Positions 17,170 to 26,440 are shown, counted from the first letter of the stretch. The stretch: 64,000 nt of DNA from Desulfobacteraceae bacterium (GCA_016743945.1 JADGFI010000005.1:62001-126000), one strand, 5' to 3'. Notes: generated by a model not told the origin, from the sequence alone. A program made the numbers and translations.

Positions 17170-18741
17170 TTAAATAAATTTCATTCTGATTTTACCGCAG
17201 AAATGGTCGATGATACCCACGGTCATTATAATAATAATCATCATGGTGCACACCTCCCGGAACAGGTAGCCGTTGAGTTTGTCAAAGATGAGAAAGCCGA
17301 TGCCCCCTGCCCCCACAAATCCGAGGATGGCCGCACTCCTGACATTGGATTCAAAGCGCAGCAGGGTATAGGAGACAAGGCCCGGCAGCACCTGGGGCAT
17401 CACGGAAAAAACAATGGTTTGGACCGGGTTGGCACCTGTGCTGGTAAGGGCTTCCACCTGGCCTGATTCGATGGCTTCGATCTGTTCTGAAAACACCTTG
17501 CCCAGCACGCCGAAGGTATGGATCCACAGGGCCAGTATCCCGGCATAGGGACCAAGGCCGATGACCGCCACAAAGATCAGGGCCATGACAAATTCGTTGA
17601 ATCCCCGGCAGGAATCCAAAAACCGCCGAACCCCGAAGGTGATACTGGTTCTTAAGGATCTGGATCGCAGATCATCTGAAGAGATGATCAGGGCCAGGGT
17701 GTTTTTGGCGGCAAAAAATGAGACCGGTATGGCGCAAACCAATGCAAGCATTGTTCCCCATACGGCAATGGCAATGGTTTCCACAAGGGCCACCAGATAT
17801 CCTTTTATTTTTATGGGCGAAGTTTCCGGCGGGAAATACCCCCCTTTTTTTTCCTTGAGGGCATTTTTTTTTGCAGCTCGTCCAAGGCAGATTCGTTCTG
17901 CCTGGCTTATTTTGGATAGAAACTCTTGCCTGAGTGCCGCTCTTTCCTTGGCTTTCTCCTGGGGGGAGGGCTGTTTTGAATAGGGAATTTTCCGATATTT
18001 ATTGGACATCACCTCTTCTGCCCTGCCCGAAGCTTCAATCTGGGCGGCTCTCGCTTTCTGGCCGTTGACATAGGCCATATCGCTTGGGGACAACTTTCTT
18101 CCAAAAAGATAGTCCCGTGCATTGCCCCGGTTTTCCCAGAGTTTGCCAGGGCTGATCCCGCACCAGGCATAGGTGATTGCCAAAACCACCATCAGGGCAA
18201 GTATCTGCCCAAATCGTTTATAGGCCACCTGGATTTTTGGTTCTCCTAGGATCTGTTTATAGGAGTCGCGGGTTTGATTCCGTGTTTCCTGGAAAACGCC
18301 TTGGTTCATGAGGGGAAGCGCAAACAGCAGACCCATTCCCACCATGTTCAAGATAGCGCCCATCCCCATATCTTTGACGGGGTTGAGCAGGATCAGGTTT
18401 TCCCCCTGTTTAAGCCTGAGGGTGTCTTGTGTACCTGACGGCCAGTTGAGTCCAAGTGCGCCGGAATCTGAAAACACGACAAATGATATCATCAGTACAA
18501 AGGTCAGCAGAGCAGCCATGCAGGGGTAGAGGAGGTATCCTGGTTGCGGCCGGTCTTTTACCAGGGCAAAAAATATGACGGCAGCCCCGGACAAAGGGAT
18601 GATTCCCAAAAACCCATACCCCAGCATGGCAAAGGAAACGCCTGAAAAATGAAAGGGATTTTTGCCCAGCCAGGGCAGGATAAAACCTGCAATGAGCATA
18701 AAACCCGCACCAGCGGCCAGATATCGATATCCCTTGTTCAT
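17170..18741 (-). CDS. phnE: Phosphonate ABC transporter permease PhnE with long N-terminal extension
   Basis: A 523-residue membrane protein, roughly twice the usual PhnE length. The C-terminal 220 residues are a standard permease: GTMLALVCAIPVSFFAAKN near residue 325, FNEFVMALIFVAVIGLGP, the EAA loop region (EALTSTGANPVQTIVFSVMPQ) and RSAAILGFVGAGGIG. The first 190 residues add about four membrane segments, followed by a charged linker (residues 215-305). The extension is in frame with no sign of a second start between the parts. It sits four bases after phnD. It should form the channel of the PhnCDE importer in the inner membrane. Confidence 0.9.
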   Translation of the reverse strand: MNKGYRYLAAGAGFMLIAGFILPWLGKNPFHFSGVSFAMLGYGFLGIIPLSGAAVIFFALVKDRPQPGYLLYPCMAALLTFVLMISFVVFSDSGALGLNWPSGTQDTLRLKQGENLILLNPVKDMGMGAILNMVGMGLLFALPLMNQGVFQETRNQTRDSYKQILGEPKIQVAYKRFGQILALMVVLAITYAWCGISPGKLWENRGNARDYLFGRKLSPSDMAYVNGQKARAAQIEASGRAEEVMSNKYRKIPYSKQPSPQEKAKERAALRQEFLSKISQAERICLGRAAKKNALKEKKGGYFPPETSPIKIKGYLVALVETIAIAVWGTMLALVCAIPVSFFAAKNTLALIISSDDLRSRSLRTSITFGVRRFLDSCRGFNEFVMALIFVAVIGLGPYAGILALWIHTFGVLGKVFSEQIEAIESGQVEALTSTGANPVQTIVFSVMPQVLPGLVSYTLLRFESNVRSAAILGFVGAGGIGFLIFDKLNGYLFREVCTMMIIIIMTVGIIDHFCGKIRMKFI

Positions 18742-18744
18742 TGT

Positions 18745-19629
18745 TTAGTTTCCTTTCTTTGCCTGGAGTTTTGCTTTGAGTTGTTTCATGTACCGAACCA
18801 CGTCATAGGTTTTGTCATCAACCGGGGCATATCCGCCGTTCTGAAGTTTGGCCAACCCTTGTTTGTCAAAGTTAAAGGACATGAGCGCTCCGGTAAAGGC
18901 CGCTTTCAGGCTGGCAGGAAGGTCTTTTCTGCCGCACATGGGGGCGCCCGGGATCAGTTCCGATTTCCAGATTATATTGAAATCATCCCTGGAGATGGCC
19001 CCTTTTTCCACCATGCGCTCAAAATCAATGTTATTGGTGGCAGCCACGTCAATTTTGTCGTTTTTTACGGCCAGGATGCTGGCGCCGTGGGAACCTGAAA
19101 AGGACACTTCCTTGAAAAGTTTTTCAGGAGGTGTTTCAAGATCTCTGTAGAAAAGAACGCTGGGAACCAGGCAGCCGGACGTGGAGTTGGGGTCGGTGAA
19201 GGCAAAACTGTGTCTCTTGTCCGTGGCCTGATCCAAGGTGGTGATATGGGAGCCCTTCTTGGTGACAACAATGCCGTAATATCCTTTTTCACCACTCTTG
19301 TTCAATTCAAGGGCAAGGGCCTGGGCACCGGATCGGGCAGAGGCTTCCACGTAAGATTTGGGTCCAAAGTAGGCAAATTCAATGTGCTTGTGACCCATGG
19401 CGGTGATGATGCCGGCGTAATCGGAAGCTGAAAAGGCTGTAACTTTGATGCCCAGTTCTCGTTCAAGGTGGTCGATCAGCGGTTTAAACCGGACCTGGAT
19501 ATCGGCACCCCCTTCGGTGGGGATGAGGCCGAGCCTGATTTTATCCGGCCATTTTTCCATTGCAAAGGAGGTGTTTGCCATTACCATGGTCAAACAAAAA
19601 AGGGTCATAAAAATTTTTAACGGTTTCAT
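18745..19629 (-). CDS. phnD: Phosphonate-binding periplasmic protein PhnD
   Basis: A 294-residue binding protein with a cleavable signal (core FMTLFCLTMVMA, then NTSFA). The mature sequence shows PhnD landmarks: IRLGLIPTEGGADIQVRFKP, HIEFAYFGPKSYVEA and FTDPNSTSGCLVPSVLF, the serine/threonine-rich loop that binds the phosphonate group. It lies between phnC and phnE. A Tyr/Ser-containing ligand site is expected from the family; specificity for a particular phosphonate cannot be read. Confidence 0.93.
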   Translation of the reverse strand: MKPLKIFMTLFCLTMVMANTSFAMEKWPDKIRLGLIPTEGGADIQVRFKPLIDHLERELGIKVTAFSASDYAGIITAMGHKHIEFAYFGPKSYVEASARSGAQALALELNKSGEKGYYGIVVTKKGSHITTLDQATDKRHSFAFTDPNSTSGCLVPSVLFYRDLETPPEKLFKEVSFSGSHGASILAVKNDKIDVAATNNIDFERMVEKGAISRDDFNIIWKSELIPGAPMCGRKDLPASLKAAFTGALMSFNFDKQGLAKLQNGGYAPVDDKTYDVVRYMKQLKAKLQAKKGN

Positions 19630-19702
19630 TTTGATTGTTCTCCACTAAATAATTAAAAATTTAACTGCTGGTTTGTTTTACTTGTCTTTTATTTCGTATA
19701 AA

Positions 19703-20521
19703 TTATGCTGCTGCAATCTGGTTTGCCCTGGGGATACACAGGCAGGTTTCAAACTGGGCCCCATATATCCGCTTGGCGATATCCAGGGTAAAATCTGCGG
19801 CCTTTCCGTCAAAGACAAGGGCTCCATCCTGAATACCGATAATCCGGGTGGCATACTGCTGGGCCAGGTCCACCTGGTGGAGGTTGACAATGACCGGGAT
19901 ATTCTTTGAATCACAAATCACCTTTAAGATACCCAATACCCTTTGGGAACTGGCAGGGTCCAGGCTGGCCACGGGCTCGTCCGCCAGGATGACCGCCGGC
20001 TCCTGGGCCAGGGTTCTGGCAATGGCCACCCGCTGCTGCTGACCGCCGGATAGACTGTCTGCCCGCTTGGGGGCCAGGTGTTCAATGCCCACTTTTTTTA
20101 GGGCATCAAAGCTGGCCTGTTTGTTCTTTTCGCTGAAGATTCGAAAAAACGAGGCCGTGGACCAGAAAGGATTGCCCGTGTGGCCAAGTCTTCCGGCCAG
20201 AACATTTTCAAATACGGTGAGGCGGGGGATCAGGTTAAACTGCTGAAAAACCATTCCCACATCACTTCGAAGCTGCTGCAAGGCTTTGCCGCGGCATTGG
20301 GTGATATCCCGGCCATTGACCAGAACCTCTCCATTGGTGGGGGCAATAAGCCGGTTCAGGCACCGAAGCAGGGTGGATTTACCCGCTCCCGAGGGCCCGA
20401 GGATGGCAATCAGTTCACCTTTTTTTACCGAAAAAGAGACATTGTTGACAGCCCTCACCTCTCCCGGATAAATTTTGGTCAATCGGTTTATCTTCAGCAC
20501 ATTTTTTGGGATGGCGTCCAT
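19703..20521 (-). CDS. phnC: Phosphonate ABC transporter ATPase PhnC
   Basis: A 272-residue ATP-binding subunit. Walker A GPSGAGKST is at 42-50, the Q-loop at MVFQQFN, the signature LSGGQQQR near 160, Walker B VILADEPVASLDP and the switch histidine in NLHQVDLA. The combination of ADEPVASLDP and NLHQVDLA is characteristic of PhnC. It follows phnM by 13 bases, so the importer genes are downstream of the lyase genes in one run. Confidence 0.93.
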   Translation of the reverse strand: MDAIPKNVLKINRLTKIYPGEVRAVNNVSFSVKKGELIAILGPSGAGKSTLLRCLNRLIAPTNGEVLVNGRDITQCRGKALQQLRSDVGMVFQQFNLIPRLTVFENVLAGRLGHTGNPFWSTASFFRIFSEKNKQASFDALKKVGIEHLAPKRADSLSGGQQQRVAIARTLAQEPAVILADEPVASLDPASSQRVLGILKVICDSKNIPVIVNLHQVDLAQQYATRIIGIQDGALVFDGKAADFTLDIAKRIYGAQFETCLCIPRANQIAAA

Positions 20522-20534
20522 TTATAGGCTCCTT

Positions 20535-21728
20535 TTAATAGTTTGGGGGTTTGGGAGAAATAATGGGGGGGTCCATCTGAAAGATGATTCTTCCCGCCAC
20601 AAGGGCTGTGGTAATATGGGCCCAGGTGTGATCCTGGTTCACAATGATAATGTCTGCATCGGCAGCCGGGGTCAAAAATCCGGGGCGGGTGGGGGTGTTT
20701 AAAAAAGCCCCGGGACCTGAGGTGACCGTGGAAAGTGCCGTTTCAAGACCAGTCTGCCTGGCCACCATGAAAGATGCCTGGACCAGGGATTCCGGGTAGT
20801 AGTCGGAAACAAGTCCTGTGCAAAGACCTTCTTTTAACAGGTCCGAGGCTTTGAGATTGCCGTTGGTGGATGCGTCGCGAACAAGGTTGGGTGCCCCCAT
20901 GAACAGGGATAAGCCCAATTGTTTTGCCCGTTTTGCCGCAATCATGGTCACGGGGAATTCACAGGCGCTGACTCCCATGGCCTTTATCAAGTGAATTTTA
21001 TCTTCTGTATCGTCATCGTGGCTGAGAATGGGAATCCCGGCGGCGGTGACGATGTGGGCAAGATCTGCCACCAGCGTCCAGGCCAGATGGTTTTTTTCCT
21101 GTTTTTTTGTGGTTTTTTCCATGATTTTATCCATGATTTTTTTCAGGGCAAGGCCATATTCAGCCCTGTGAAAGCGCATATAGGATTCCATGGATTTGAA
21201 CTGGCCCTGGCCTGGTGTATGGTCCATGATGGAGATCATGTCCACAAGCCCCTCGTCCACAAGCGCTTTAATGAGATTAAAGCTTAACTTTGACCCGACT
21301 TCGTAGCGGATGTGGGTATGGTGCTTTATCAATGCCTGGCCCGAGGTCTGAAAGGCCTTTATACTGCGAATACAGCGTTCTGCTTCCTTGGGGGATCTTA
21401 GGCCCAGCTCATTGTCGGCAAAGCTTATGGCATGGCAAAAGGAGGTGATGCCACAGCATGCTAGCTGCCGGTCCAGATTCAAAATGGCAAATTCAATGTC
21501 AAAAAATACACCTTTTCTTTTTTCAATGCTTCTTTCAAGGCTGTCCGAGTGCAGATCCACAATGCCCGGCATGATCAGATCGCCCTGGGTGTGGATGCAG
21601 GTGGCCCCGGCAATGATCATCTTTTTTTGAAACACCTCTTTGATGATACCATTTTCAATGAGAAGAGATCCCTGGTCGTGAAGGGTGATACCGTCAAACA
21701 GGGGACCGCCGGTGATAAGTGTTTGCAT
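20535..21728 (-). CDS. phnM: Alpha-D-ribose 1-methylphosphonate 5-triphosphate diphosphatase PhnM
   Basis: A 397-residue amidohydrolase-fold enzyme that removes pyrophosphate from the triphosphate intermediate before C-P cleavage. I start it at the ATG at 21728, behind GGAGGCG; a longer frame running back to 22019 only overlaps phnL out of frame. Landmarks: MPGIVDLHSDSLE near residue 55, the metal-binding HDDDTED near 240 and LVSDYYPESL near 295. Length is close to the E. coli enzyme. It starts five bases after the phnL stop. Confidence 0.95.
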   Translation of the reverse strand: MQTLITGGPLFDGITLHDQGSLLIENGIIKEVFQKKMIIAGATCIHTQGDLIMPGIVDLHSDSLERSIEKRKGVFFDIEFAILNLDRQLACCGITSFCHAISFADNELGLRSPKEAERCIRSIKAFQTSGQALIKHHTHIRYEVGSKLSFNLIKALVDEGLVDMISIMDHTPGQGQFKSMESYMRFHRAEYGLALKKIMDKIMEKTTKKQEKNHLAWTLVADLAHIVTAAGIPILSHDDDTEDKIHLIKAMGVSACEFPVTMIAAKRAKQLGLSLFMGAPNLVRDASTNGNLKASDLLKEGLCTGLVSDYYPESLVQASFMVARQTGLETALSTVTSGPGAFLNTPTRPGFLTPAADADIIIVNQDHTWAHITTALVAGRIIFQMDPPIISPKPPNY

Positions 21729-21732
21729 ATGT

Positions 21733-22485
21733 TTACGCCTCCATTGGCTGATGGGGTTTTGGGAAGAGGTTATTTTGGGACAGGCCCTTTTGAGAAAGGC
21801 CATTTTTTGATAGATCGATGGTTCTGTCTGCAATTTTTTCCTGGTCGGATTTGTTGTGGAAAACCCCCAGGACACATGACCCTTTCTGAACCGCTTCCTG
21901 GATGAGTTCCAGAACGATGGCCCGGTTGGTAGGATCCAGGGATGCAGTGGGTTCGTCCAGGAGCAAAATGGGATAGGGGGCAATAAATCCCCTGGCCAGG
22001 TTGATGCGCTGTTGCTCACCCCCTGAAAAGGTGGAGGCGGACAAATGCCAGAGAGTTTCCGGAATTCCCAGGCGGGCCAGGATCTGTCTGCCTTTATTCC
22101 GGGCCAGGGAGGGATCCATGTTCCTCAAGATCAAGGGTTCTATTACCGTGTCCAGGGCAGATATTCGCGGTACCACCCTTAGAAACTGGCTGACATAACC
22201 GATGGTCTCCCTTCGGATTTCATAGATCAAACCCGGGCAAGCGGTGGCAATATCCACACTTTGTTTGCGGTGGCGGACAAGGATCTTGCCCTTGCCGGTT
22301 CTGTATGTCGCATAAATCATGCGCAGCAGGGTACTTTTCCCGGATCCGGAGGGGCCTATCAGAACACTGGCCTGGCCGGGGAAAAATTTCAATGACAATT
22401 TTTCCAGTACCTGAATTTGGGTTCCCTGCTGATGGTGGAAGACAAAATCCTTACACACATTGACAATATTTAGTATGGGTTCCAC
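21733..22485 (-). CDS. phnL: C-P lyase system ABC-type ATPase PhnL
   Basis: A 250-residue ATPase of the C-P lyase complex; despite the ABC fold it is not a transporter subunit. It starts with GTG at 22485 behind AAGGAAAG. Walker A is GPSGSGKST, the signature FSGGEQQR, Walker B ILLLDEPTASLDP and the switch histidine in GVFHNKSD. The PhnL-specific wording YVSQFLRVVPRISALDTV is visible. It lies between phnK and phnM. Confidence 0.93.
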   Translation of the reverse strand: MEPILNIVNVCKDFVFHHQQGTQIQVLEKLSLKFFPGQASVLIGPSGSGKSTLLRMIYATYRTGKGKILVRHRKQSVDIATACPGLIYEIRRETIGYVSQFLRVVPRISALDTVIEPLILRNMDPSLARNKGRQILARLGIPETLWHLSASTFSGGEQQRINLARGFIAPYPILLLDEPTASLDPTNRAIVLELIQEAVQKGSCVLGVFHNKSDQEKIADRTIDLSKNGLSQKGLSQNNLFPKPHQPMEA

Positions 22486-22498
22486 TTTCTTTCCTTGA

Positions 22499-23302
22499 TT
22501 AGGGTTTTAAGATGGACGAGACCAATAACTGGGTATAGGGCTCTCTGGGGTCATCCAGTATCTGGTCGCTCAGGCCCGACTCCACAATTTTTCCGTCCTT
22601 CATCACATGGAGCCTGTGGCTTAAAAGCCTTGCCACCGCCAGATCATGGGTGACCAGGATCATGGAAAGGTTCAGGCTATTCACCAGTTTTTTCAGCACA
22701 TCAATGAGTTTTGCCTGGACAGAGACATCCAGCCCTGACGTGGGTTCGTCCATCAAAATAATTTTGGGGTCGGTCACCAGGTTGGCCGCAATCTGAAGAC
22801 GCTGCTGCATGCCGCCGGAAAAGGTTGTGGGCAGATCATCCATTCTTGCGCTGTCAATTTCAACGGTTTCAAGCCATCCTTCAGCAATTTTTCGGATCTG
22901 GCTGTAATTTCGCATACCGTTGGCCAGGAGGCGCTCTCCAATATTGCCCCCGGCACTGATATTCATCCGAAGTCCCTCAACAGAATTTTGGGTCACAAAC
23001 CCGGTCTGGGATCGCATGATTTTTCGTAACACCGCCTCTTCGGTGTGGCAAAGATCCAGAAATCCCTGATCGGAATTGAAAAAAACAGACCCGTTGGTGG
23101 GGGGTATTTTGCCGGCAAGACATTTTAAAAGGGTGGACTTGCCCGACCCGGATTCCCCCACAATTCCGATGACCTCTCCCTTGTCCAGCTCAAAATTTAC
23201 CTCGTGGCACCCCAGGGTTTGGCCATAAAATTTGGAGAGATTTTGAACCCGGAGCAGAGGCATCTTTTCCCGGGGATTTATTTTTTTGTGTCTGTTTGAC
23301 AT
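22499..23302 (-). CDS. phnK: C-P lyase system ABC-type ATPase PhnK
   Basis: A 267-residue ATPase that docks on the PhnGHIJ core. Start at the ATG at 23302 follows AAAGGAG and lies inside the end of phnJ, giving a 25-base overlap; a longer frame back to 23365 would run deeper into phnJ without a ribosome site. Walker A GESGSGKST, FSGGMQQR signature, LMDEPTSGLDVSVQ and the switch region VTHDLAVARLL match PhnK. The first 20 residues are a basic extension compared with the shorter E. coli protein. Confidence 0.93.
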   Translation of the reverse strand: MSNRHKKINPREKMPLLRVQNLSKFYGQTLGCHEVNFELDKGEVIGIVGESGSGKSTLLKCLAGKIPPTNGSVFFNSDQGFLDLCHTEEAVLRKIMRSQTGFVTQNSVEGLRMNISAGGNIGERLLANGMRNYSQIRKIAEGWLETVEIDSARMDDLPTTFSGGMQQRLQIAANLVTDPKIILMDEPTSGLDVSVQAKLIDVLKKLVNSLNLSMILVTHDLAVARLLSHRLHVMKDGKIVESGLSDQILDDPREPYTQLLVSSILKP

Positions 23303-24153
23303 GGGGTCTCCTTTTTTAAGGTGTTCTTTTTCAAGGTATTTTGGCAATATTCCGAATCCGAGCACACAAACATCCTATTTCCCTGATCATCCATGATGAT
23401 TTCATCCAAGAAACTTGTGGGGGATCCGCAAATGGCGCAGGACTCGTCCCAGGTTTCCAGCTCAAAGGGATAATCCTTAAAATCAAGGCTGACCACATCG
23501 GTATAGGGGGGAACGGCGTAGATCCTTTTTTCCCTGCCCGCCCCAAAGAGATGAATGCCAGGGGACTGATGCAGTTTGGGGTTGTCAAATTTGGGAATGG
23601 GGGATGGGCTCATGATATACCGGTTATGGACCTGGACCGGATAATCAAATGCCGTGACAATGCGGCCATGGCAGGCAATGTCCTCATACAATTTAACGTA
23701 CATGGATCCGTATTCTTCAAAGGCATGCATTTTAGCGGCTTCTGGCCTTTTGGGTTCGATAAACTGCAAGGGATCTGGGATGGGAACCTGATACACCATG
23801 ATCTGTCCTGATGTTAAGGGGGTTTCTGGAATCCTGTGACGGGTCTGGATGAGGGTGGCATGGGGAGTGCTTTCAGTGATTTTAACAGCGGCGGTTCGCC
23901 GGAAAAAATCTTTAATGCTCACGGCATTCACCGTATCATCGGATCCCTGGTCAATGACTTTGAGGATGTCCTTTTTTCCCAGAAGGGAGGCGGTGAGCTG
24001 GATGCCCCCGGTTCCCCAGCCATAGGGCAAAGGCATTTCCCGTCCGCCAAAGGGCACCTGGAAGCCGGGGATGGCCATGGCTTTTAATATGGCCCGCCGG
24101 ATCATTTTCTTGGACTGTTCGTCCAGGTAGGCAAAATTATAGGGTGAAGGCAT
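23278..24153 (-). CDS. phnJ: C-P lyase catalytic subunit PhnJ
   Basis: A 291-residue radical-SAM enzyme that breaks the carbon-phosphorus bond of ribose 1-phosphonate 5-phosphate. The cluster and catalytic cysteines are in place: Cys239 and Cys242 (CAIC), Cys264 and Cys270 (CSDSEYC), and the early glycine-rich region GWGTGG at 45-50 is intact. The C-terminal tail after Cys270 is lysine-rich and overlaps the phnK start. All four cysteines being present suggests a working enzyme. Its start follows the phnI stop directly. Confidence 0.95.
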   Translation of the reverse strand: MPSPYNFAYLDEQSKKMIRRAILKAMAIPGFQVPFGGREMPLPYGWGTGGIQLTASLLGKKDILKVIDQGSDDTVNAVSIKDFFRRTAAVKITESTPHATLIQTRHRIPETPLTSGQIMVYQVPIPDPLQFIEPKRPEAAKMHAFEEYGSMYVKLYEDIACHGRIVTAFDYPVQVHNRYIMSPSPIPKFDNPKLHQSPGIHLFGAGREKRIYAVPPYTDVVSLDFKDYPFELETWDESCAICGSPTSFLDEIIMDDQGNRMFVCSDSEYCQNTLKKNTLKKETPCQTDTKK

Positions 24154-25290
24154 TTATTTTCCTGTCTTTACGTTGTTTGATTTTTTTTTGGGGTGAGTGT
24201 TTTGAAGGCTTCTCACGGACAAGAGTTCGGACTGGAAATCAACATAATGGGGCAGTTTCAGGTGCTGAACAAATCCGGACGCCTCCACATTATCCGAATG
24301 GGCGAGAATAAATTCCTGGTCCTGGCCCGGGTATTTCACCTCTTTTCCCTCTTCGGCGTTTTGCAGGGACCGGTCCAAAAGAGACACGGACATGGCCTTT
24401 CTTTCATTCTGACCGAACACCAGCCCATAGCCGTTCTCAAAGCCCGGGGCCCTGTTCTTTTCCCCATTGAACCGGTTGATCATAAAGCATTCGGTGATTT
24501 TGATCTCTCCTATTTTGATTTCAAACCCCAGTTCCGGCGGGGTAAACATCACCCCTACAAACCCCACCCGCAGTTCTCCCAGAAACGGGTGGCGATCCAG
24601 GCCAAACCCCCGTTGAAGGGAATAGGCCGAGCTGAGCAAAAAGCCTTCGTCCCCTCTTGCAAGGGCCTGGAGGCGGATACTTCTTGGGGCGGGAATCTTC
24701 AAGGGCTGCCGGGTCAGATCCTGGGTGGGCTCTTCAATCAGATTTTTTGTACCTTTTTCCATTAACCCCTGTTCGCCCAGCATATCCGTCACCCGGGGCA
24801 GAGGTGCCATGGTAAATGAGGTGTTGGGCTCTTCTTTTTTCCCAGTCTCTTTTTTTTCAGGGGCATCTTTGTCAGCGGCACCTTCTGTTTTCGTGCCAAA
24901 CTCAATGAGCCTGTGGGTGTAATCATAGGTGGGGCCGAGGATCTGGCCACCGGGAAGGTCCTTAAATGCGCCGGATACCCGTCGGGTGGCCTGCATTTTT
25001 TCCGTGTCAACCGGGGTTGAGTTGCCGAATCGTTTCAGGGTGGTTCGAAAGGCCCGGACCAGGAAAATTGCTTCCACCAGATCTCCCTGGGCCTGTTTGA
25101 TGGCCTGGACAGCTGCCCGCCTGTCATAAAGGGCACCTTCGGCCATCACCCTGTCAACGGCAAGACCCAGTTGGTTTTCAATCTGGTTTGCACCAATTTC
25201 CGGGACCGTTTTGGGACCCCGCCTTGTCCGGGCAACCAGGCGCCGGGAATTTTGGACGGCGGTTTGACCCCCCTTTACAGCAACATACAT
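24154..25290 (-). CDS. phnI: C-P lyase core subunit PhnI
   Basis: A 378-residue subunit that, with PhnG, H and L, couples methylphosphonate to the ribose of a nucleoside triphosphate. The N-terminus MYVAVKGGQTAVQNSRRL and the later FCMINRFNGEKNRAPGFENGYGLVFGQNERKA region are typical of PhnI. There is an acidic/lysine-rich insertion near residues 145-165 (KDAPEKKETGKKEE) that makes it slightly longer than the E. coli protein. Start overlaps the phnH stop by one base; phnJ begins immediately after its stop. Confidence 0.94.
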   Translation of the reverse strand: MYVAVKGGQTAVQNSRRLVARTRRGPKTVPEIGANQIENQLGLAVDRVMAEGALYDRRAAVQAIKQAQGDLVEAIFLVRAFRTTLKRFGNSTPVDTEKMQATRRVSGAFKDLPGGQILGPTYDYTHRLIEFGTKTEGAADKDAPEKKETGKKEEPNTSFTMAPLPRVTDMLGEQGLMEKGTKNLIEEPTQDLTRQPLKIPAPRSIRLQALARGDEGFLLSSAYSLQRGFGLDRHPFLGELRVGFVGVMFTPPELGFEIKIGEIKITECFMINRFNGEKNRAPGFENGYGLVFGQNERKAMSVSLLDRSLQNAEEGKEVKYPGQDQEFILAHSDNVEASGFVQHLKLPHYVDFQSELLSVRSLQNTHPKKKSNNVKTGK

Positions 25291-25868
25291 TATAAAACCT
25301 CCAGAAGGGTGGTTCTGGGGATGGCGACAAAAATGGTGTCGCAGACAAAAAGCATGTCCACCCCCAAGGGATAGGTGTTAAATATCTTGGCTCTTTGCTG
25401 GACGAACAGGTTGGGTACCCCGGTTAATTTCAGGTGGGTATGGGTCTGGATGCCAGGGCCCGTCAACCGAAGAGAACGCCTTTTATCAATCCCCCTTGTC
25501 TGAACGATGAGGGTGGTTGATTCCTGGGGGGATTCAATGGTTCCCAAGCAAAAATCTCCCGGGTCCCCAGGGCGGTCATAATCGGTACACAGGGCAAAGG
25601 CGGCATTCTTTTTCGCCCGGGTAAAGGGGGTTCCTGTATGAAACCGAAGCCATTGGATACCCGCAAAATCATGGTCCAGATTTGACCACAGCGGGGTTTC
25701 AAAATCCAGGAGCGTCATGAGAATGGCACCTGCGGCAGGAGCTATCCCTTCGGGAGGGACAATTTCGATGGGTATTTCCATGATCTCTCCGGGATTTGCC
25801 ATGGCATCCAATACCGTTCTGAAAACCGCCTGGCTGTCAAACGTTTCTGATTGAAATCCTTTTTGCAT
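25290..25868 (-). CDS. phnH: C-P lyase core subunit PhnH
   Basis: A 192-residue subunit of the PhnGHIJ core, near the usual length. Landmarks are FRTVLDAMANPGEI near residue 17, a leucine/threonine-rich strand (LMTLLDFETPLW), the dipeptide region FHTGTPF and the C-terminal GVDMLFVCD. It is eight bases from phnG and overlaps phnI. Confidence 0.93.
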   Translation of the reverse strand: MQKGFQSETFDSQAVFRTVLDAMANPGEIMEIPIEIVPPEGIAPAAGAILMTLLDFETPLWSNLDHDFAGIQWLRFHTGTPFTRAKKNAAFALCTDYDRPGDPGDFCLGTIESPQESTTLIVQTRGIDKRRSLRLTGPGIQTHTHLKLTGVPNLFVQQRAKIFNTYPLGVDMLFVCDTIFVAIPRTTLLEVL

Positions 25869-25876
25869 AACGCCCC

Positions 25877-26338
25877 CTATTCGCCCCGTTTCAGGGTAAA
25901 AAATTCTACGCGTGTGTCCGCCGCATCCTGTGCCAGGCGTTCATTTTTCGCGGTTTGTTTTATTCTCAGCTGTTTAATAAGGGTGGCGGCCAATTTGTCG
26001 TGGGTGACAGGATCCTGGAGCATTCCGTCAAAAAGCGCTGCAAGTTCCGCATGGCGAAGATCAGACCCCATTACCCATGAGGTGCCCATATATTTTTTTT
26101 TTACCTCAAGAACGCACCGGGAGACTGTGACTTCGCCCAGGTTGAACCGGCCGTTTGAACCGTCTGCTTTTGCCTGGACCATGATCATACCGGTTTCAGG
26201 CTTCACCACATGGGTGATGTCCATCCCTTTGATCAGCTCTTTTTTCGCAGCTTCAAGATCCATTGGATCTGCACTGCCAAGCAGCCCGATCCATTCTTTC
26301 CGATTTTTTTCTGTCACAATTAATTTTTGGCCCTTCAT
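25877..26338 (-). CDS. phnG: C-P lyase core subunit PhnG
   Basis: A 153-residue subunit, first gene of the phosphonate run. I start it at 26338, where AAGGAAAG precedes the ATG; a longer frame from 26371 runs through an inverted repeat. PhnG wording includes RKEWIGLL near the start, VKPETGMIMVQAKADGSNGRFNLGEVTVSRC in the middle and GSDLRHAELAALFDGML near residue 105. It works with PhnH, I and J in the C-P lyase core. Confidence 0.93.
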   Translation of the reverse strand: MKGQKLIVTEKNRKEWIGLLGSADPMDLEAAKKELIKGMDITHVVKPETGMIMVQAKADGSNGRFNLGEVTVSRCVLEVKKKYMGTSWVMGSDLRHAELAALFDGMLQDPVTHDKLAATLIKQLRIKQTAKNERLAQDAADTRVEFFTLKRGE

Positions 26339-26347
26339 GATCTTTCC

Positions 26348-26380
26348 TTGTGTTAGAGTGTTGAAGGGCATTTAACACAA
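26348..26380. repeat. Inverted repeat in the phnG leader
   Basis: Perfect 8-base arms TTGTGTTA (26348-26355) and TAACACAA (26373-26380) separated by 17 bases, just upstream of phnG. In RNA the proximal arm reaches the edge of the ribosome site, so it could work as an operator or as a translation-masking hairpin. Confidence 0.5.
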
Positions 26381-26440
26381 ATTGTATGAGCGGGTGATTA
26401 GGGCAATGTGATGACCCTGTTAAGGATGGGGAGGGGGACC

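Noticed and set aside
20535..22019. Long form of phnM with about 97 extra N-terminal residues
   Set aside because: The extra part is phnL read in another frame; GGAGGCG before 21728 fixes the real start.
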